Of a stretch of 64,000 bases of DNA, positions 10,219 to 19,310 are shown one piece after another. Within the stretch, counting starts at the first letter, position 1. Every line of letters begins with the position of its first letter. Origin of the DNA: Paracoccus yibinensis (GTDB lineage: Bacteria; Pseudomonadota; Alphaproteobacteria; Rhodobacterales; Rhodobacteraceae); assembly GCF_030846195.1 (NCBI RefSeq), contig NZ_JAVCWH010000002.1, positions 434,001 to 498,000 of the forward strand, read 5' to 3'. The position numbers and the translations under genes were made by a program. The notes under the pieces are model-generated. The model saw only the letters and a program-made list of their open reading frames with translations. It was not told the origin of the DNA and ran no database searches.

Positions 10219-10781
10219 GACAGAACCTCGTCCAGGTAATCGAAGATCAGCTTTTCGGCGGCGGCGGCGTCCACATCGCTGCGCGTCAGGACGGCCCGCA
10301 GGTAAACCCCGTCGATCAGCGCGCCCAGGGTTTCGGCCACGCGCGCCGGATCGTCGGTCAGCGGGCGCAGCGCCAGAATCAGGTTCGACCGCAACCGGCG
10401 ATGATACACGCGCAGCAGCCGTGCAGCCTCGGGGTTGATCAGGGCCAGGGCATAGAAATTGACCCAGGCGCTGACGGTTTCGCGCTGGAAATTCTGCGGT
10501 GCGAAGCTGGCCTGGACGATGGCGTTCAGCCGGCCGCGCGGGCCGCGTCCAGGCAACCGTTCCGCGACCGACCTGCCGTAAACGCGCAGGATATAGCGCA
10601 TCGCGGCAAGAAAGATCTGATCCTTGGATCCAAAGTAATGATGTGCCAGGGCAGGTGACATGCCGGCGCGCCGGGCGATCTGGGCCACGGTGACGTCCAG
10701 GGATCCCGTCCGCCCGACCTCGAAGATCGTGGCGTTGATTAACGCGGCTTTTCGGATAGGCTCGGCCCCAATCTTGGGCAA
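10215..10781 (-). CDS. betI: Choline-responsive TetR-family repressor BetI
   Basis: TetR-type repressor of glycine betaine synthesis genes. The N-terminal helix-turn-helix is about residues 31-57 ([21 protein letters not shown]), with the [13 protein letters not shown] recognition helix typical of BetI. The C-terminal half (about 75-188) is the choline-sensing dimer domain. 188 aa is slightly short of E. coli BetI (195). It is first in betIBA and divergent from the choline transporter choXWV; a TTGATCAA-centred operator lies in the shared intergenic region. Confidence 0.92.
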   Translation of the reverse strand: MPKIGAEPIRKAALINATIFEVGRTGSLDVTVAQIARRAGMSPALAHHYFGSKDQIFLAAMRYILRVYGRSVAERLPGRGPRGRLNAIVQASFAPQNFQRETVSAWVNFYALALINPEAARLLRVYHRRLRSNLILALRPLTDDPARVAETLGALIDGVYLRAVLTRSDVDAAAAEKLIFDYLDEVLS

Positions 10782-10805
10782 GGCAGCACCTGTGCAAAGA
10801 AACTG

Positions 10806-10850
10806 TTGCTATTCGATGCCTGTCTATCTTTAATTGATCAACCAATCAAG
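10806..10850. promoter_or_regulatory. Divergent cho/bet promoter with BetI-type operator
   Basis: For choX (+) there is a good sigma-70 promoter: TTGCTA (10806-10811), 17-base spacer, TTTAAT (10829-10834). Overlapping the -10 box and reaching past the predicted start site is a dyad-rich tract with TTGATCAA (10834-10841) followed by CCAATCAAG, i.e. repeated TTGATT/AATCAA half-sites like the E. coli BetI operator. On the opposite strand TTGATT (10849-10844) can act as -35 for betI, so one operator could control both directions. Confidence 0.75.
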
Positions 10851-10866
10851 AACAGGGATGCACCAT

Positions 10867-11802
10867 ATGATCCGCAAAAGCCTGATCACCACCCTTGCGA
10901 TTGCCGTGGCCGGTCCCGCCTTCGCCGCGGAACCCGACGAATGCCGCCAGGTCGTGTTTTCCGACGTCGGCTGGTCCGACATCACCGCGACGACGGCCCT
11001 TGCCTCGACCGTGCTGCAGGCTTTGGGATACGAGACGGAAACGAAGCTGCTGTCTGTCCCGGTCACCTATACCGCACTGTCCACCGACGACGTGGACATC
11101 TTCCTGGGCAACTGGATGCCCACGATGGAGGCCGACATCGCCCCCTATCGCGACGCGGGCACGGTGGACACGGTCCGCACGAACCTGACGGGCGCGAAAT
11201 ACACGCTGGCCACGAACAAGGCGGGCGCCGATCTGGGCATCACCGACTTCAGCAAGATCGTCGAACACAAGGACGCGCTGGAAGGCCAGATCTATGGCAT
11301 CGAGCCGGGCAACGACGGCAACCGCCTGCTGCTGGAGATGGTGGCCGAGGACAAGTTCGGCCTGGGCACCTTCGAGGTCGTCGAATCCAGCGAACAGGGG
11401 ATGCTGGCCCAGGTCGCCCGCGCCAGCAGCGCCGACCAGCCGATCGTCTTCCTGGGCTGGGAGCCTCATCCGATGAACGCCCAGTTCGAGATGACCTATC
11501 TGACCGGCGGCGACGAGGTGTTCGGCCCCGACCTGGGCGGCGCCGAGGTGCGCACGAACACCCGCCAGGGTTATGTCACGGAATGCCCGAACGTCGGCAA
11601 GTTCCTGCAGAACCTTGAATTCACCCTGCCCATGGAAAACGAGGTCATGGGCATGATCCTGAACGACGGCCAGGATCCGATGGATGCGGCAAAGGAATGG
11701 CTGTCGGCCAATCCCGATGCCGCTACCCCCTGGCTTGACGGCGTGACGACGTTCGACGGCAACGATGCGCAGGCCGCCCTGACCGAGGCGCTGTCCGGTT
11801 GA
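10867..11802 (+). CDS. choX: Choline ABC transporter, substrate-binding protein
   Basis: Periplasmic choline-binding protein (ProX/ChoX family) feeding the ChoWV importer. The ATG at 10867 is preceded by ACAGGG at about 9 bases and encodes a signal peptide cleaved after PAFAA. Aromatic cage residues characteristic of ChoX are visible: Trp in DVGWSDITATT, LGNWMPTME and LGWEPHPMN, used for cation-pi binding of the trimethylammonium group. 311 aa matches ChoX of Sinorhizobium. Its head-to-head position with betIBA argues that imported choline is the source for betaine synthesis. Confidence 0.94.
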   Translation: MIRKSLITTLAIAVAGPAFAAEPDECRQVVFSDVGWSDITATTALASTVLQALGYETETKLLSVPVTYTALSTDDVDIFLGNWMPTMEADIAPYRDAGTVDTVRTNLTGAKYTLATNKAGADLGITDFSKIVEHKDALEGQIYGIEPGNDGNRLLLEMVAEDKFGLGTFEVVESSEQGMLAQVARASSADQPIVFLGWEPHPMNAQFEMTYLTGGDEVFGPDLGGAEVRTNTRQGYVTECPNVGKFLQNLEFTLPMENEVMGMILNDGQDPMDAAKEWLSANPDAATPWLDGVTTFDGNDAQAALTEALSG

Positions 11803-11846
11803 TCACCGGCGCGCCCGCTTTCCCGTAAACCAGCAAGGAATCGCGC

Positions 11847-12695
11847 ATGGAGCAGTTGACGGCATGGGTGACTGACAACAAGATCCCGGTCGGCCGCACG
11901 GCCAAGGGGGTCTTCGACTGGCTGAACGCCAACGCGGCCGGGTTGTTCAATACCATAGCGGGCGCGTTGGAATGGCTGATCGGCCAGATCCTCGCCGCGT
12001 TGGAAGCCCCCCATCCCTTCCTGTTCATCCTGCTGGCGGTGGCGCTGACCTGGTTGCTGCAACGGAACTGGAAGACCTGCCTGCTGGTGGCGGCGGGCCT
12101 GCTCTTCGTGCTGAACCAGGGCTATTGGGACGAAATGATGCAGTCCCTGACCCTGGTCCTGGCGGCTTGCCTCGTGTGCATGGCGATCGGGGTCCCCATC
12201 GGCATCGCCGCCGCGCATCGGCCGCGCCTGTATGCCTGGATGCGGCCAGTGCTGGATCTGATGCAGACCCTGCCGACCTTCGTCTATCTGATCCCGGCCA
12301 TCGTGTTCTTCGGCATCGGCATGGTGCCGGGCCTGCTGGCGACGGTGATCTTCGTGCTGCCCGCGCCGATCCGGCTGACCCAGCTTGGCATCGCATCCAC
12401 CCCGCCCGCCCTGGTCGAGGCCGCAACCGCCTTCGGCGCCACGCCCCGCCAGCTTCTGTGGAAGGTCGAACTGCCAAGCGCGCTGCCCCAGATCATGGCC
12501 GGGCTGAACCAGACCATCATGCTGTCGCTGTCGATGGTCGTGATCGCGGCGCTTGTCGGCGCCTCGGGCCTGGGGGTGCCGGTGGTCCGCGCGCTGAACA
12601 GCGTGAACACCTCGCTGGGCTTTGAATCGGGCTTCGTGATCGTCGTGGTGGCGATCCTTCTGGACCGGATGCTGCGGATGGAGGGCCGGAAATGA
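11847..12695 (+). CDS. choW: Choline ABC transporter, permease
   Basis: Inner-membrane permease of the choline importer (ProW/OpuAB family). About six to seven hydrophobic segments are visible from residue 55 onward. The EAA-like loop contacting the ATPase reads VEAATAFGATPRQLLWKVELPSA. An amphipathic N-terminal segment (residues 1-50, MEQLTAWVTDNKIPVGR) is usual in ChoW. 282 aa is normal. The stop overlaps the choV start by four bases (ATGA), so subunit stoichiometry is probably set by translational coupling. Confidence 0.94.
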   Translation: MEQLTAWVTDNKIPVGRTAKGVFDWLNANAAGLFNTIAGALEWLIGQILAALEAPHPFLFILLAVALTWLLQRNWKTCLLVAAGLLFVLNQGYWDEMMQSLTLVLAACLVCMAIGVPIGIAAAHRPRLYAWMRPVLDLMQTLPTFVYLIPAIVFFGIGMVPGLLATVIFVLPAPIRLTQLGIASTPPALVEAATAFGATPRQLLWKVELPSALPQIMAGLNQTIMLSLSMVVIAALVGASGLGVPVVRALNSVNTSLGFESGFVIVVVAILLDRMLRMEGRK

Positions 12696-13720
12696 ACACC
12701 ATACCCAATGCCGTCGAATTCGACCGCGTCAGCATCGTCTTTGGCGACCACCCGGAAACGGCCTTGCCCCTGATGGACCAAGGCAAGGAACGGGGCGAGA
12801 TCCGCAGCGCCACAGGTCAGGTGCTGGGCGTCCACGACTGTTCCCTGAACGTCCGGCAGGGAGAGATCCTGGTCCTGATGGGCCTGTCGGGATCGGGCAA
12901 GTCCACGCTGCTGCGGGCGGTCAATGCGCTGAACCACGTCTGCCGGGGCGAGGTCCGGGTCTGGGACGGCAAGGGCATGATTTCCGTCAGCGGGGCGGGC
13001 AAGCGCGCGCTGCGCGACATCCGGCTGCGCCATGTGGCGATGGTCTTCCAGCAATTCGGCCTGCTGCCCTGGCGCACAGTGCGCGAAAACGTGGGCCTGG
13101 GGCTGGAACTGGCGGGGATGAAGCCGGCCGAGCGCAAGGCCCGCGTGGACCAGCAGCTTGCCACCGTCGGCCTGACCGACTGGGCAGAACGCAAGGTGGG
13201 GGATCTGTCGGGGGGCATGCAGCAGCGCGTGGGCCTGGCCCGCGCCTTTGCGACCGAGGCGCCGATCCTGCTGATGGACGAACCTTTCAGCGCCCTGGAT
13301 CCGCTGATTCGCGCGCGCTTGCAGGACGAGCTGCTGGAACTGCAGGCCAAGACCCGCCGCACGATCATCTTCGTCAGCCACGACCTTGATGAAGCCTTCA
13401 AATTGGGCAACCGCATTGCTCTGATGGAAGGCGGGCGCATCGTCCAGATCGGCACCGCGCGCGACATCATCGCGAACCCGGTCAACGACTATGTCGCCGA
13501 CTTCGTGGCACACATGAACCCGCTGGGCGTCCTGACCGCCGCCGACGTGGTCCAGCCGGGCGATGCGCCCGAGGGTCTGGGGGGTGATCCGGTCCCGCGC
13601 GACATGCCGGTGCGGCAGGTGATGGAACTGCTGGCCGACCGGCCCGCCCTGCCCGTCCAGGGCGGCGGCTGCATCACCCGCGACGCGGTGCTGAGCAGGC
13701 TGATCGACCCGAGGGGCTGA
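12692..13720 (+). CDS. choV: Choline ABC transporter, ATP-binding protein
   Basis: Cytoplasmic ATPase energising ChoXW. Walker A GLSGSGKSTLL (about residue 67), Q-loop VFQQFGLLPW, signature LSGGMQQRVGLARA and Walker B ILLMDEPFSALDP are intact, followed by the H-loop VSHDLDEA. The C-terminal 70 residues (from about 265) resemble a reduced CBS-like tail as in OpuAA/ProV relatives but are too short for a full CBS pair. Last gene of choXWV. Its TGA directly abuts the stop of the convergent capsule permease with no spacer. Confidence 0.93.
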   Translation: MNTIPNAVEFDRVSIVFGDHPETALPLMDQGKERGEIRSATGQVLGVHDCSLNVRQGEILVLMGLSGSGKSTLLRAVNALNHVCRGEVRVWDGKGMISVSGAGKRALRDIRLRHVAMVFQQFGLLPWRTVRENVGLGLELAGMKPAERKARVDQQLATVGLTDWAERKVGDLSGGMQQRVGLARAFATEAPILLMDEPFSALDPLIRARLQDELLELQAKTRRTIIFVSHDLDEAFKLGNRIALMEGGRIVQIGTARDIIANPVNDYVADFVAHMNPLGVLTAADVVQPGDAPEGLGGDPVPRDMPVRQVMELLADRPALPVQGGGCITRDAVLSRLIDPRG

Positions 13721-14560
13721 TCAGCTGTTCTGCAGATCGCGGTGATAGCGGATCAGAAGCGCCAGGCCCAAGGCATAGACAAGCAGCGACACCCCCAGCA
13801 CATAAAGCGGGCTGACATAATCCCCCACATAGGAGGGATAGAAGGACTTGCGCATCTGCCCGATCACATGGACCAGCGGGTTGAACCACAGGTAATCCGA
13901 AAACGGCGCCGGGATATCGTCATACATGAAGAAGACGCAGGAAATCAGGAACAAGGGGCGGTTCAGAATCGCCCAGACCTGCGGCCACCAGGAAAAGGCC
14001 TCGTTCAGGAAACAGTTTACCGCCCCCACGGCGACGCCAAAGGAAAAGGCCATCAGCAGCGACAGGGCGATTCCTCCTGCCTGGGGGTCGGTTCGCGTGT
14101 CCTGGAAGAACAGGATCGCGGCGAAGACGATATAGGCCACCAGCATCTGCGTGATGCCGTTCATGATCATGCGCGCCAGCAAGGCGTCCATGAAGGTCAC
14201 GGCGGGATAGGCCAGAAGCGCCTTGGAATACAGGATCGACTGCGCCACCTTGGTGGAGATCGCCATGTAGAACAGGAACGGCACCATCCCGGTCGCATAG
14301 AAGATCGGGAAGTTCGTGCCGATGGGCGGCTTGGCCAAGACCAGGGAAAAGACCAGCGTCAACAGAACGATGCCGGCCACGGGCTCGGCCACCGCCCACA
14401 CATAGCCGCCGGCGGACCTGCCGTTCGTCGTCGCCATCTCTCGCAGGACCAGGGCGCTGATGGCACGGAAGCTGGAAAAGGACCGATGCCGGTGCGCCAG
14501 GCGCAGCGTCTCCTCCGGGGGCTGCGCCCCGGCGGCCGATGGGAAATTGATCTTGGACAT
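13721..14560 (-). CDS. ABC-2 type polysaccharide export permease (KpsM-like)
   Basis: Integral membrane subunit of an exporter for capsular or related polysaccharide. Six hydrophobic segments follow a cytoplasmic N-terminus of about 50 residues, with the ABC-2 features GTNFPIFYATGMVPFLFYM and LWFNPLVHVIGQMRKSFYPSY. I use the ATG at 14560 (279 aa); an in-frame GTG at 14587 would add nine residues. It is transcribed away from the KpsE- and KpsT-like genes that presumably complete the transporter, an unusual split since KpsM and KpsT genes normally share an operon. The exported glycan is unknown; no KpsC/S or glycosyltransferase lies nearby. Confidence 0.88.
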   Translation of the reverse strand: MSKINFPSAAGAQPPEETLRLAHRHRSFSSFRAISALVLREMATTNGRSAGGYVWAVAEPVAGIVLLTLVFSLVLAKPPIGTNFPIFYATGMVPFLFYMAISTKVAQSILYSKALLAYPAVTFMDALLARMIMNGITQMLVAYIVFAAILFFQDTRTDPQAGGIALSLLMAFSFGVAVGAVNCFLNEAFSWWPQVWAILNRPLFLISCVFFMYDDIPAPFSDYLWFNPLVHVIGQMRKSFYPSYVGDYVSPLYVLGVSLLVYALGLALLIRYHRDLQNS

Positions 14561-14628
14561 AGGCCCGACTGCCCCTTGCCTGTTCACGCCCCCGTCAGGG
14601 ATGGACGCTGGAACTGTGTGGGCGGTTT

Positions 14629-16050
14629 ATGTATGACACCGCTCGACAGATCAACAACCCCGAGTGTCTGCGCATGACCGTCCAGAACGACAAGCCGGTT
14701 CACGCCGACGCCCCCCGTCCTGCCAACCCCGCCCAGGGCGGCCCCGTCCCCTTGCCGACGCAGCCCAAGCCCGTGCCTGCCAGCCAGCCTCCCGCGGCAA
14801 AGCCAGCCGCGGCTCAGCCTGCCGCGGCACAGCCGAACCCGGCGGCGGGCGGCACGGCCGCCCCGCGTCCCGTGCCGGCGGCGCCGGGCCGTCCGGTCCC
14901 GCAGATGCCCCCGCCCCAGGCGCCGGTGAAGCCCGCGGCCTCGACCGCCCGCCTGAAGCCGCGCCATCTGGGCGTGGCCGCCAGCTTCGTGTTGATCGTG
15001 CTGCTGCCGATCCTGGTCAGCACCTGGTATCTGTATGCCCGGGCCGAGGACCAGTATGCGTCCTACATGGGCTTCACGGTGCGTTCCGAATCGGGCGTGT
15101 CGCCCAGTGAACTGCTGGGCGGGCTGACCTCTCTCGTGGGGTCCACGTCGAGCACGGGCAACGATACCGACATCCTCTACAAGTTCATCCAGAGCCATGA
15201 CCTGGTGCAGCGCATCGACGACCGGCTGGACCTGCGCGCAATCTGGTCCAAGCCCGAGAACGATCCTGTCTTCGCCTATACCGGAAACAATTCGCTGGAA
15301 GATCTGCTGTCGGAATGGGAACGCAAGGTTCGCGTCTATTATGACGAGGGCATGATCGACCTGCGCGTCGTGGCCTTCGATCCCAAGGACGCGCAGGCGA
15401 TCACCCAGGCGATCTATGACGAAAGCACCATCCTGGTGAACGAACTGAACGCCGTGGCGCGCGAAGATGCCCTGCGTTATGCCCGCAATGACCTGGACCA
15501 GGCGCTGGAGCGGCTGCGTTCCGCCCGCCAGGCGATGACCGAATTCCGCAACCGCCACCAGCTTGTCGATCCGGCCGCCGATGTCGCGGGCCAAGCCGGC
15601 GTCGTCAGCACCCTTCAGGCGCAATTGGCCGAACAGCTTGTCGCGCTTGGCCTGCTTCAGGCGAATGCCCAGGAAAACGATCCCCGGATCGAACAAACCC
15701 AGCTTCGGGTGGACGTGATCCGCGAACAGATCGCCGCCGAACGCCAGAAATTCGGTTCCGAGACGGCCACCGGCGAGGCGCTGTCCGAAGTCGTGGGCCA
15801 GTTCGAAAGCCTGATGGTGGATCGCGAATTCGCGGAACAGACCTATGTCGCGTCCCTTGCCGCCTATGACGCCGCCCGCGCCGAGGCCGCGCGCCAGACC
15901 CGGTACCTGGCCGCCTATGTCAAGCCGACCCTGGCCGAGGATTCCGAATTCCCCAAGCGGATGAAGCTGCTGCCCCTGATCGGCGGCTTTCTGCTGCTGA
16001 TCTGGATCGTCGGCATCCTGACCTATTACAGCCTGCGCGACCGTCGATGA
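14629..16050 (+). CDS. Capsule polysaccharide export inner-membrane protein (KpsE-like)
   Basis: Periplasmic-spanning polysaccharide co-polymerase-like protein that links an ABC capsule exporter to the outer membrane. Layout: a Pro/Ala-rich cytoplasmic N-terminus (residues about 20-105), a membrane helix (LGVAASFVLIVLLPILVSTW, near 112-132), a long coiled-coil-forming periplasmic domain (about 135-440), and a C-terminal membrane helix (LLPLIGGFLLLIWIVGIL). The Pro/Ala extension is longer than in E. coli KpsE. The start is uncertain: ATG 14629 gives 473 aa, while ATG 14674 (MTVQNDKPV) gives 458 aa and leaves more room for a divergent promoter. Overlaps the ATPase gene by ATGA. Confidence 0.85.
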   Translation: MYDTARQINNPECLRMTVQNDKPVHADAPRPANPAQGGPVPLPTQPKPVPASQPPAAKPAAAQPAAAQPNPAAGGTAAPRPVPAAPGRPVPQMPPPQAPVKPAASTARLKPRHLGVAASFVLIVLLPILVSTWYLYARAEDQYASYMGFTVRSESGVSPSELLGGLTSLVGSTSSTGNDTDILYKFIQSHDLVQRIDDRLDLRAIWSKPENDPVFAYTGNNSLEDLLSEWERKVRVYYDEGMIDLRVVAFDPKDAQAITQAIYDESTILVNELNAVAREDALRYARNDLDQALERLRSARQAMTEFRNRHQLVDPAADVAGQAGVVSTLQAQLAEQLVALGLLQANAQENDPRIEQTQLRVDVIREQIAAERQKFGSETATGEALSEVVGQFESLMVDREFAEQTYVASLAAYDAARAEAARQTRYLAAYVKPTLAEDSEFPKRMKLLPLIGGFLLLIWIVGILTYYSLRDRR

Positions 16051-16721
16051 TCCGGCTGGAAAACCTGACCAAGATCTACAAGCTGAACGGGCGGCGAAAG
16101 GTCGTGGCCGACAATCTGAACGCGACCTTTCCGACGGGCGTGTCCGTCGCGCTGCTGGGGCGCAACGGCGCGGGCAAGTCCTCGCTGCTGCGGATGATCT
16201 CGGGGGCGATGCTGCCCACTTCGGGGCAGATCCTGTCGACCGGCACGATCAGCTGGCCGGTAGGTTTCGCGGGGTCCTTCAACGCCGAACTGACGGGCGA
16301 ACAGAACTGCCGCTTTGTCGCGCGCGTCTATGGCATCGACACGGACGAGATGCGCGACTTCGTCGAGGACTTTGCCGAACTGGGCCAGCATTTCTATCTG
16401 CCGTTCCGCACCTATTCGTCGGGGATGCGGGCGCGCCTGGCCTTTGGCGTGTCCATGGCCGTGCCCTTCGACACCTATCTGGTGGACGAAGTGTCGGCCG
16501 TGGGCGATGCCGCCTTCCGCGCCAAGTCGAACCATGTCTTCAATGCGCGCATGAAGGCGGCGGGGGCCGTCGTCGTATCCCATTCGATGCAATCCCTGCG
16601 CGAGATCTGCCAGGCCGGGGCGGTGCTGGAAAACGGACAGCTCAGCTATTTCCACGATCTGGAAGATGCCATCGCGGCCCATACGGCCAACATGCAGCGC
16701 GCCGTGTCCCGGGCAGGCTAG
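16047..16721 (+). CDS. Polysaccharide export ATP-binding protein (KpsT-like)
   Basis: ABC ATPase of the capsule exporter. Walker A GRNGAGKSSLLRM, a divergent signature YSSGMRARLAFGVSM, and Walker B TYLVDEVSAVGD are those of the KpsT/Wzt group, where the classical LSGGQ is replaced by SSGM. 224 aa is the KpsT length with no carbohydrate-binding C-terminal domain, which fits export of a glycan recognised without O-antigen capping. It overlaps the KpsE-like gene by ATGA and should pair with the KpsM-like permease encoded on the opposite strand. Confidence 0.9.
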   Translation: MIRLENLTKIYKLNGRRKVVADNLNATFPTGVSVALLGRNGAGKSSLLRMISGAMLPTSGQILSTGTISWPVGFAGSFNAELTGEQNCRFVARVYGIDTDEMRDFVEDFAELGQHFYLPFRTYSSGMRARLAFGVSMAVPFDTYLVDEVSAVGDAAFRAKSNHVFNARMKAAGAVVVSHSMQSLREICQAGAVLENGQLSYFHDLEDAIAAHTANMQRAVSRAG

Positions 16722-16746
16722 GGACGGATTGCAACGGTCCCGTGTC

Positions 16747-16775
16747 AGCCGCATGGCGGCTATGGCATCTGCCAT
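16747..16775. other. Inverted repeats between the KpsT-like gene and sqdB
   Basis: Two small dyads lie back to back in the 102-base gap: AGCCGC/GCGGCT with a 3-base loop (16747-16761) and ATGGCA/TGCCAT with a 2-base loop (16762-16775). No T-run follows. They could be a weak terminator after the exporter genes or a protein site ahead of sqdB; nothing else is recognisable in the gap. Confidence 0.25.
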
Positions 16776-16823
16776 TCCGCACCATTACAAGGCGGCGAAA
16801 GGCGTATCCATAAGGGCAGCTTC

Positions 16824-17987
16824 ATGAAAATCATCGTTCTGGGCGGAGACGGTTTCTGCGGCTGGCCCACGGCGCTTCATCTGTCCGCGCGCGGCCATGA
16901 CGTCATCATCGTGGACAACCTGTCGCGCCGGAAGATCGATGTGGAACTGGAGGTCAGCAGCCTGACCCCGATCCGGCACCTGGGCGAACGCGTGCGCGCC
17001 TGGCACGAGCTGACGAACCACGCCATCCGGGTCGAAAACTTCACGGTGGGCAAGCATTACCACCGCCTGCTGACCCTGCTGCGCGACGAAAAGCCCGACG
17101 CGGTGATCCATTTCGCCGAACAGCGCGCCGCGCCCTATTCGATGAAATCCAGCTGGCACAAGCGTTACACGGTCAACAACAACCTGAACGCCACCAACGA
17201 CGTGCTGGCCGCCATCGTCGAAAGCGGCCAGGACATCCATCTGGTCCACCTGGGCACGATGGGCGTCTATGGCTATGGCACGGCAGGGATGAAGATCCCC
17301 GAGGGCTATCTGGACGTGGTGATCGAGACCGAGAACGGCCCCCACCGGCAGGAAATCCTTTATCCCGCCAATCCGGGGTCGATCTATCACATGACCAAGA
17401 CCCAGGATCAGCTGTTCTTCTTCTATTACAACAAGAACGACGGCGTGCGGATCACCGACCTGCACCAGGGCATCGTCTGGGGCACCCAGACCGAGGAAAC
17501 GCGCATGGACGACCGGCTGATCAACCGCTTCGACTATGACGGCGATTACGGCACGGTGCTGAACCGTTTCCTGATGCAGGCTGCCATCGGCTATCCCCTG
17601 ACGGTGCATGGCACCGGCGGGCAGACCCGCGCCTTCATCCATATCCAGGACACCTGCCGCTGCATCGAACTGGCGCTGACGAACCCGCCGGCGCGCGGCG
17701 ATCGGGTCAGCATCCTGAACCAGATGACCGAAACCCACCGCGTCCGCGACCTGGCACAGATGATCGCCGATCAGACCGGGGTCGAGGTCGCGTTCCTGAA
17801 GAACCCCCGCAACGAGGCGGACGAGAACGACCTGCACGTCGCCAACGACCGCTTCCTTGGACTGGGCCTGGACCCGATCAAGCTGGAGGACGGGTTGCTG
17901 GCCGAGGTGCAGGAAATCGCACGGAAATTCGCGGACCGCTGCGACCGGGACAAGATCCCCTGCGTGTCGCAGTGGCGCACGGCCTGA
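16824..17987 (+). CDS. sqdB: UDP-sulfoquinovose synthase
   Basis: Extended short-chain dehydrogenase that turns UDP-glucose and sulfite into UDP-sulfoquinovose, head-group donor of the sulfolipid SQDG. The N-terminus [15 protein letters not shown] is diagnostic of SqdB/SQD1. The catalytic set is seen as [10 protein letters not shown] (Thr) and SIYHMTKTQ (Tyr, Lys). 387 aa is the family length. AAGGG lies 8 bases upstream of the ATG. No sqdC, sqdD or sqdX partner follows; instead the gene trails a capsule-type exporter, so the sulfosugar might go to lipid, to exported glycan, or both. Confidence 0.93.
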   Translation: MKIIVLGGDGFCGWPTALHLSARGHDVIIVDNLSRRKIDVELEVSSLTPIRHLGERVRAWHELTNHAIRVENFTVGKHYHRLLTLLRDEKPDAVIHFAEQRAAPYSMKSSWHKRYTVNNNLNATNDVLAAIVESGQDIHLVHLGTMGVYGYGTAGMKIPEGYLDVVIETENGPHRQEILYPANPGSIYHMTKTQDQLFFFYYNKNDGVRITDLHQGIVWGTQTEETRMDDRLINRFDYDGDYGTVLNRFLMQAAIGYPLTVHGTGGQTRAFIHIQDTCRCIELALTNPPARGDRVSILNQMTETHRVRDLAQMIADQTGVEVAFLKNPRNEADENDLHVANDRFLGLGLDPIKLEDGLLAEVQEIARKFADRCDRDKIPCVSQWRTA

Positions 17988-17999
17988 GGGTCGGATGCC

Positions 18000-18023
18000 G
18001 CCGCGCCCGGATCCCGGCGCGGC
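18000..18023 (+). terminator. GC-rich hairpin after sqdB
   Basis: An 8-base stem GCCGCGCC/GGCGCGGC (18000-18007 with 18016-18023) with an 8-base loop sits 13 bases after the sqdB stop. It is followed by GCCTGGTCTTT rather than a clean T-run, so termination efficiency is uncertain. It separates sqdB from the convergent DUF2147 gene. Confidence 0.4.
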
Positions 18024-18045
18024 GCCTGGTCTTTGGCCGCCTGTG

Positions 18046-18429
18046 TTACTGCACCCGCGCCCAGGTCTGGCTTTTGCAGATCAGCCCGCCCGCGACGCAG
18101 CCCGACAGGCTCATCCGGTCGCCCTGGACGCTGGCCTTGCCGTTGTAGATCTTGTCGTTTGAAGGCCGCCAGACCTTGCCGGCGTAATTCCCGCCGCTTT
18201 GCGGGGCCATGTCGATGACGATTTGGCGACCCAGGTTCGGCGACTGGTATTCCGCGGTTCCCTGATAGGTCCGCGTGATCGTGCCGCAGAAGGCGCCGCC
18301 GCAGGGGGCGATGGTGACATGGGCGAAGGATCCTTCGTCCGGCTGGGTCTGCCAGACACCCTCGATCGGGTCGGCTGTGGCGGCGGTGCCCGCCAGGACA
18401 AGAATGGCTGTGGCGATGATGTGACGCAT
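18046..18429 (-). CDS. Secreted DUF2147 domain protein
   Basis: Small exported protein of unknown function. The ATG at 18429 follows GGAGGG and encodes a signal peptide ([19 protein letters not shown]) before DPIEGVW. The rest is one DUF2147 domain: [10 protein letters not shown] at its start, [10 protein letters not shown], and a C-terminal [19 protein letters not shown] with two cysteines that could form a disulfide along with Cys in APCGGAFCG. 127 aa is typical. It is convergent with sqdB and divergent from hisA, so a single-gene unit. DUF2147 proteins often appear in stress-linked regulons, but no activity is known to me. Confidence 0.88.
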   Translation of the reverse strand: MRHIIATAILVLAGTAATADPIEGVWQTQPDEGSFAHVTIAPCGGAFCGTITRTYQGTAEYQSPNLGRQIVIDMAPQSGGNYAGKVWRPSNDKIYNGKASVQGDRMSLSGCVAGGLICKSQTWARVQ

Positions 18430-18566
18430 GGGGTTCCCTCCTCCTGATGGCGGGATGCTGCGCAGGCGCCTTGGTTCTGGCAAGCATGACGTCAGGTCGC
18501 AGCGCCCTTCCGTTCCGTTCGCCCCCATGGCAAAGGATGCGCGACCGCAGTGCCAGGAGACGCGCC

Positions 18567-19283
18567 ATGATCCTTTATCCCGCCATCGACCTGAAGGACG
18601 GCAACTGCGTCCGCCTGCTGCGCGGGGAAATGGAGGCCGCGACCGTCTTCGGAACCGACCCGGCGGCACAGGCCCGCGCCTTCCAGGATGCGGGTGCGGA
18701 GTGGCTGCATCTGGTGGACCTGAACGGCGCCTTCGCGGGCCATCCGGTCAACGCCGCGGCGGTCGAGGCGATCCTGGCGGCCACCCGGATCCCCGCCCAG
18801 CTTGGCGGCGGCATCCGGGACATGGCGACCATCGAAGGCTGGCTGGAAAAAGGCCTGACGCGCGTGATCCTGGGAACCGTCGCGGTCGAAAATCCCGACC
18901 TCGTGCGCCAGGCGGCGGCGGCCTTTCCGGGCCGGATCGCGGTCGGCATCGACGCCCGCGCGGGCCGCGTCGCCACCCGTGGCTGGGCCACCGAGACCGA
19001 GCTGCAGGCCACCGACCTTGCCCGCCAGTTCCAGGATGCGGGCGTCGCCGCGATCATCTATACCGACATCGACCGCGACGGGGCCATGCAAGGCCCGAAC
19101 ATCGCCGCGACCGAAGCCCTGGCCCGCGCGGTCGGCATCCCGGTCATCGCCTCGGGCGGGGTGTCGTCGCTGGACGATCTTCGCGCGCTGAAGGAAACGC
19201 AGGTGATCGCGGGCGCGATCTCGGGGCGGGCGCTGTATGACGGGGCGATTGATCTGGCCGAGGCCCTGGCGCTGCTGAGATAG
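18567..19283 (+). CDS. hisA: ProFAR isomerase, histidine biosynthesis
   Basis: TIM-barrel enzyme isomerising ProFAR to PRFAR in histidine synthesis. Catalytic aspartates are in the opening strand ([14 protein letters not shown]) and in [15 protein letters not shown]; two phosphate-binding loops are LGGGIRDM and ASGGVSS. The ATG at 18567 has AGGAGA 6 bases upstream; 238 aa is normal. It stands alone: hisH, hisF and hisE, often adjacent in alphaproteobacteria, are not next to it here. It diverges from the DUF2147 gene and ends before a strong hairpin. Confidence 0.96.
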   Translation: MILYPAIDLKDGNCVRLLRGEMEAATVFGTDPAAQARAFQDAGAEWLHLVDLNGAFAGHPVNAAAVEAILAATRIPAQLGGGIRDMATIEGWLEKGLTRVILGTVAVENPDLVRQAAAAFPGRIAVGIDARAGRVATRGWATETELQATDLARQFQDAGVAAIIYTDIDRDGAMQGPNIAATEALARAVGIPVIASGGVSSLDDLRALKETQVIAGAISGRALYDGAIDLAEALALLR

Positions 19284-19310
19284 GTCAGCCGCATACCGCA
19301 GACGCCCTCG

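Noticed and set aside
11571..13513. Minus-strand ORFs opposite choW and choV
   Set aside because: They lack domains and run opposite well-supported ABC transporter genes with intact Walker motifs.
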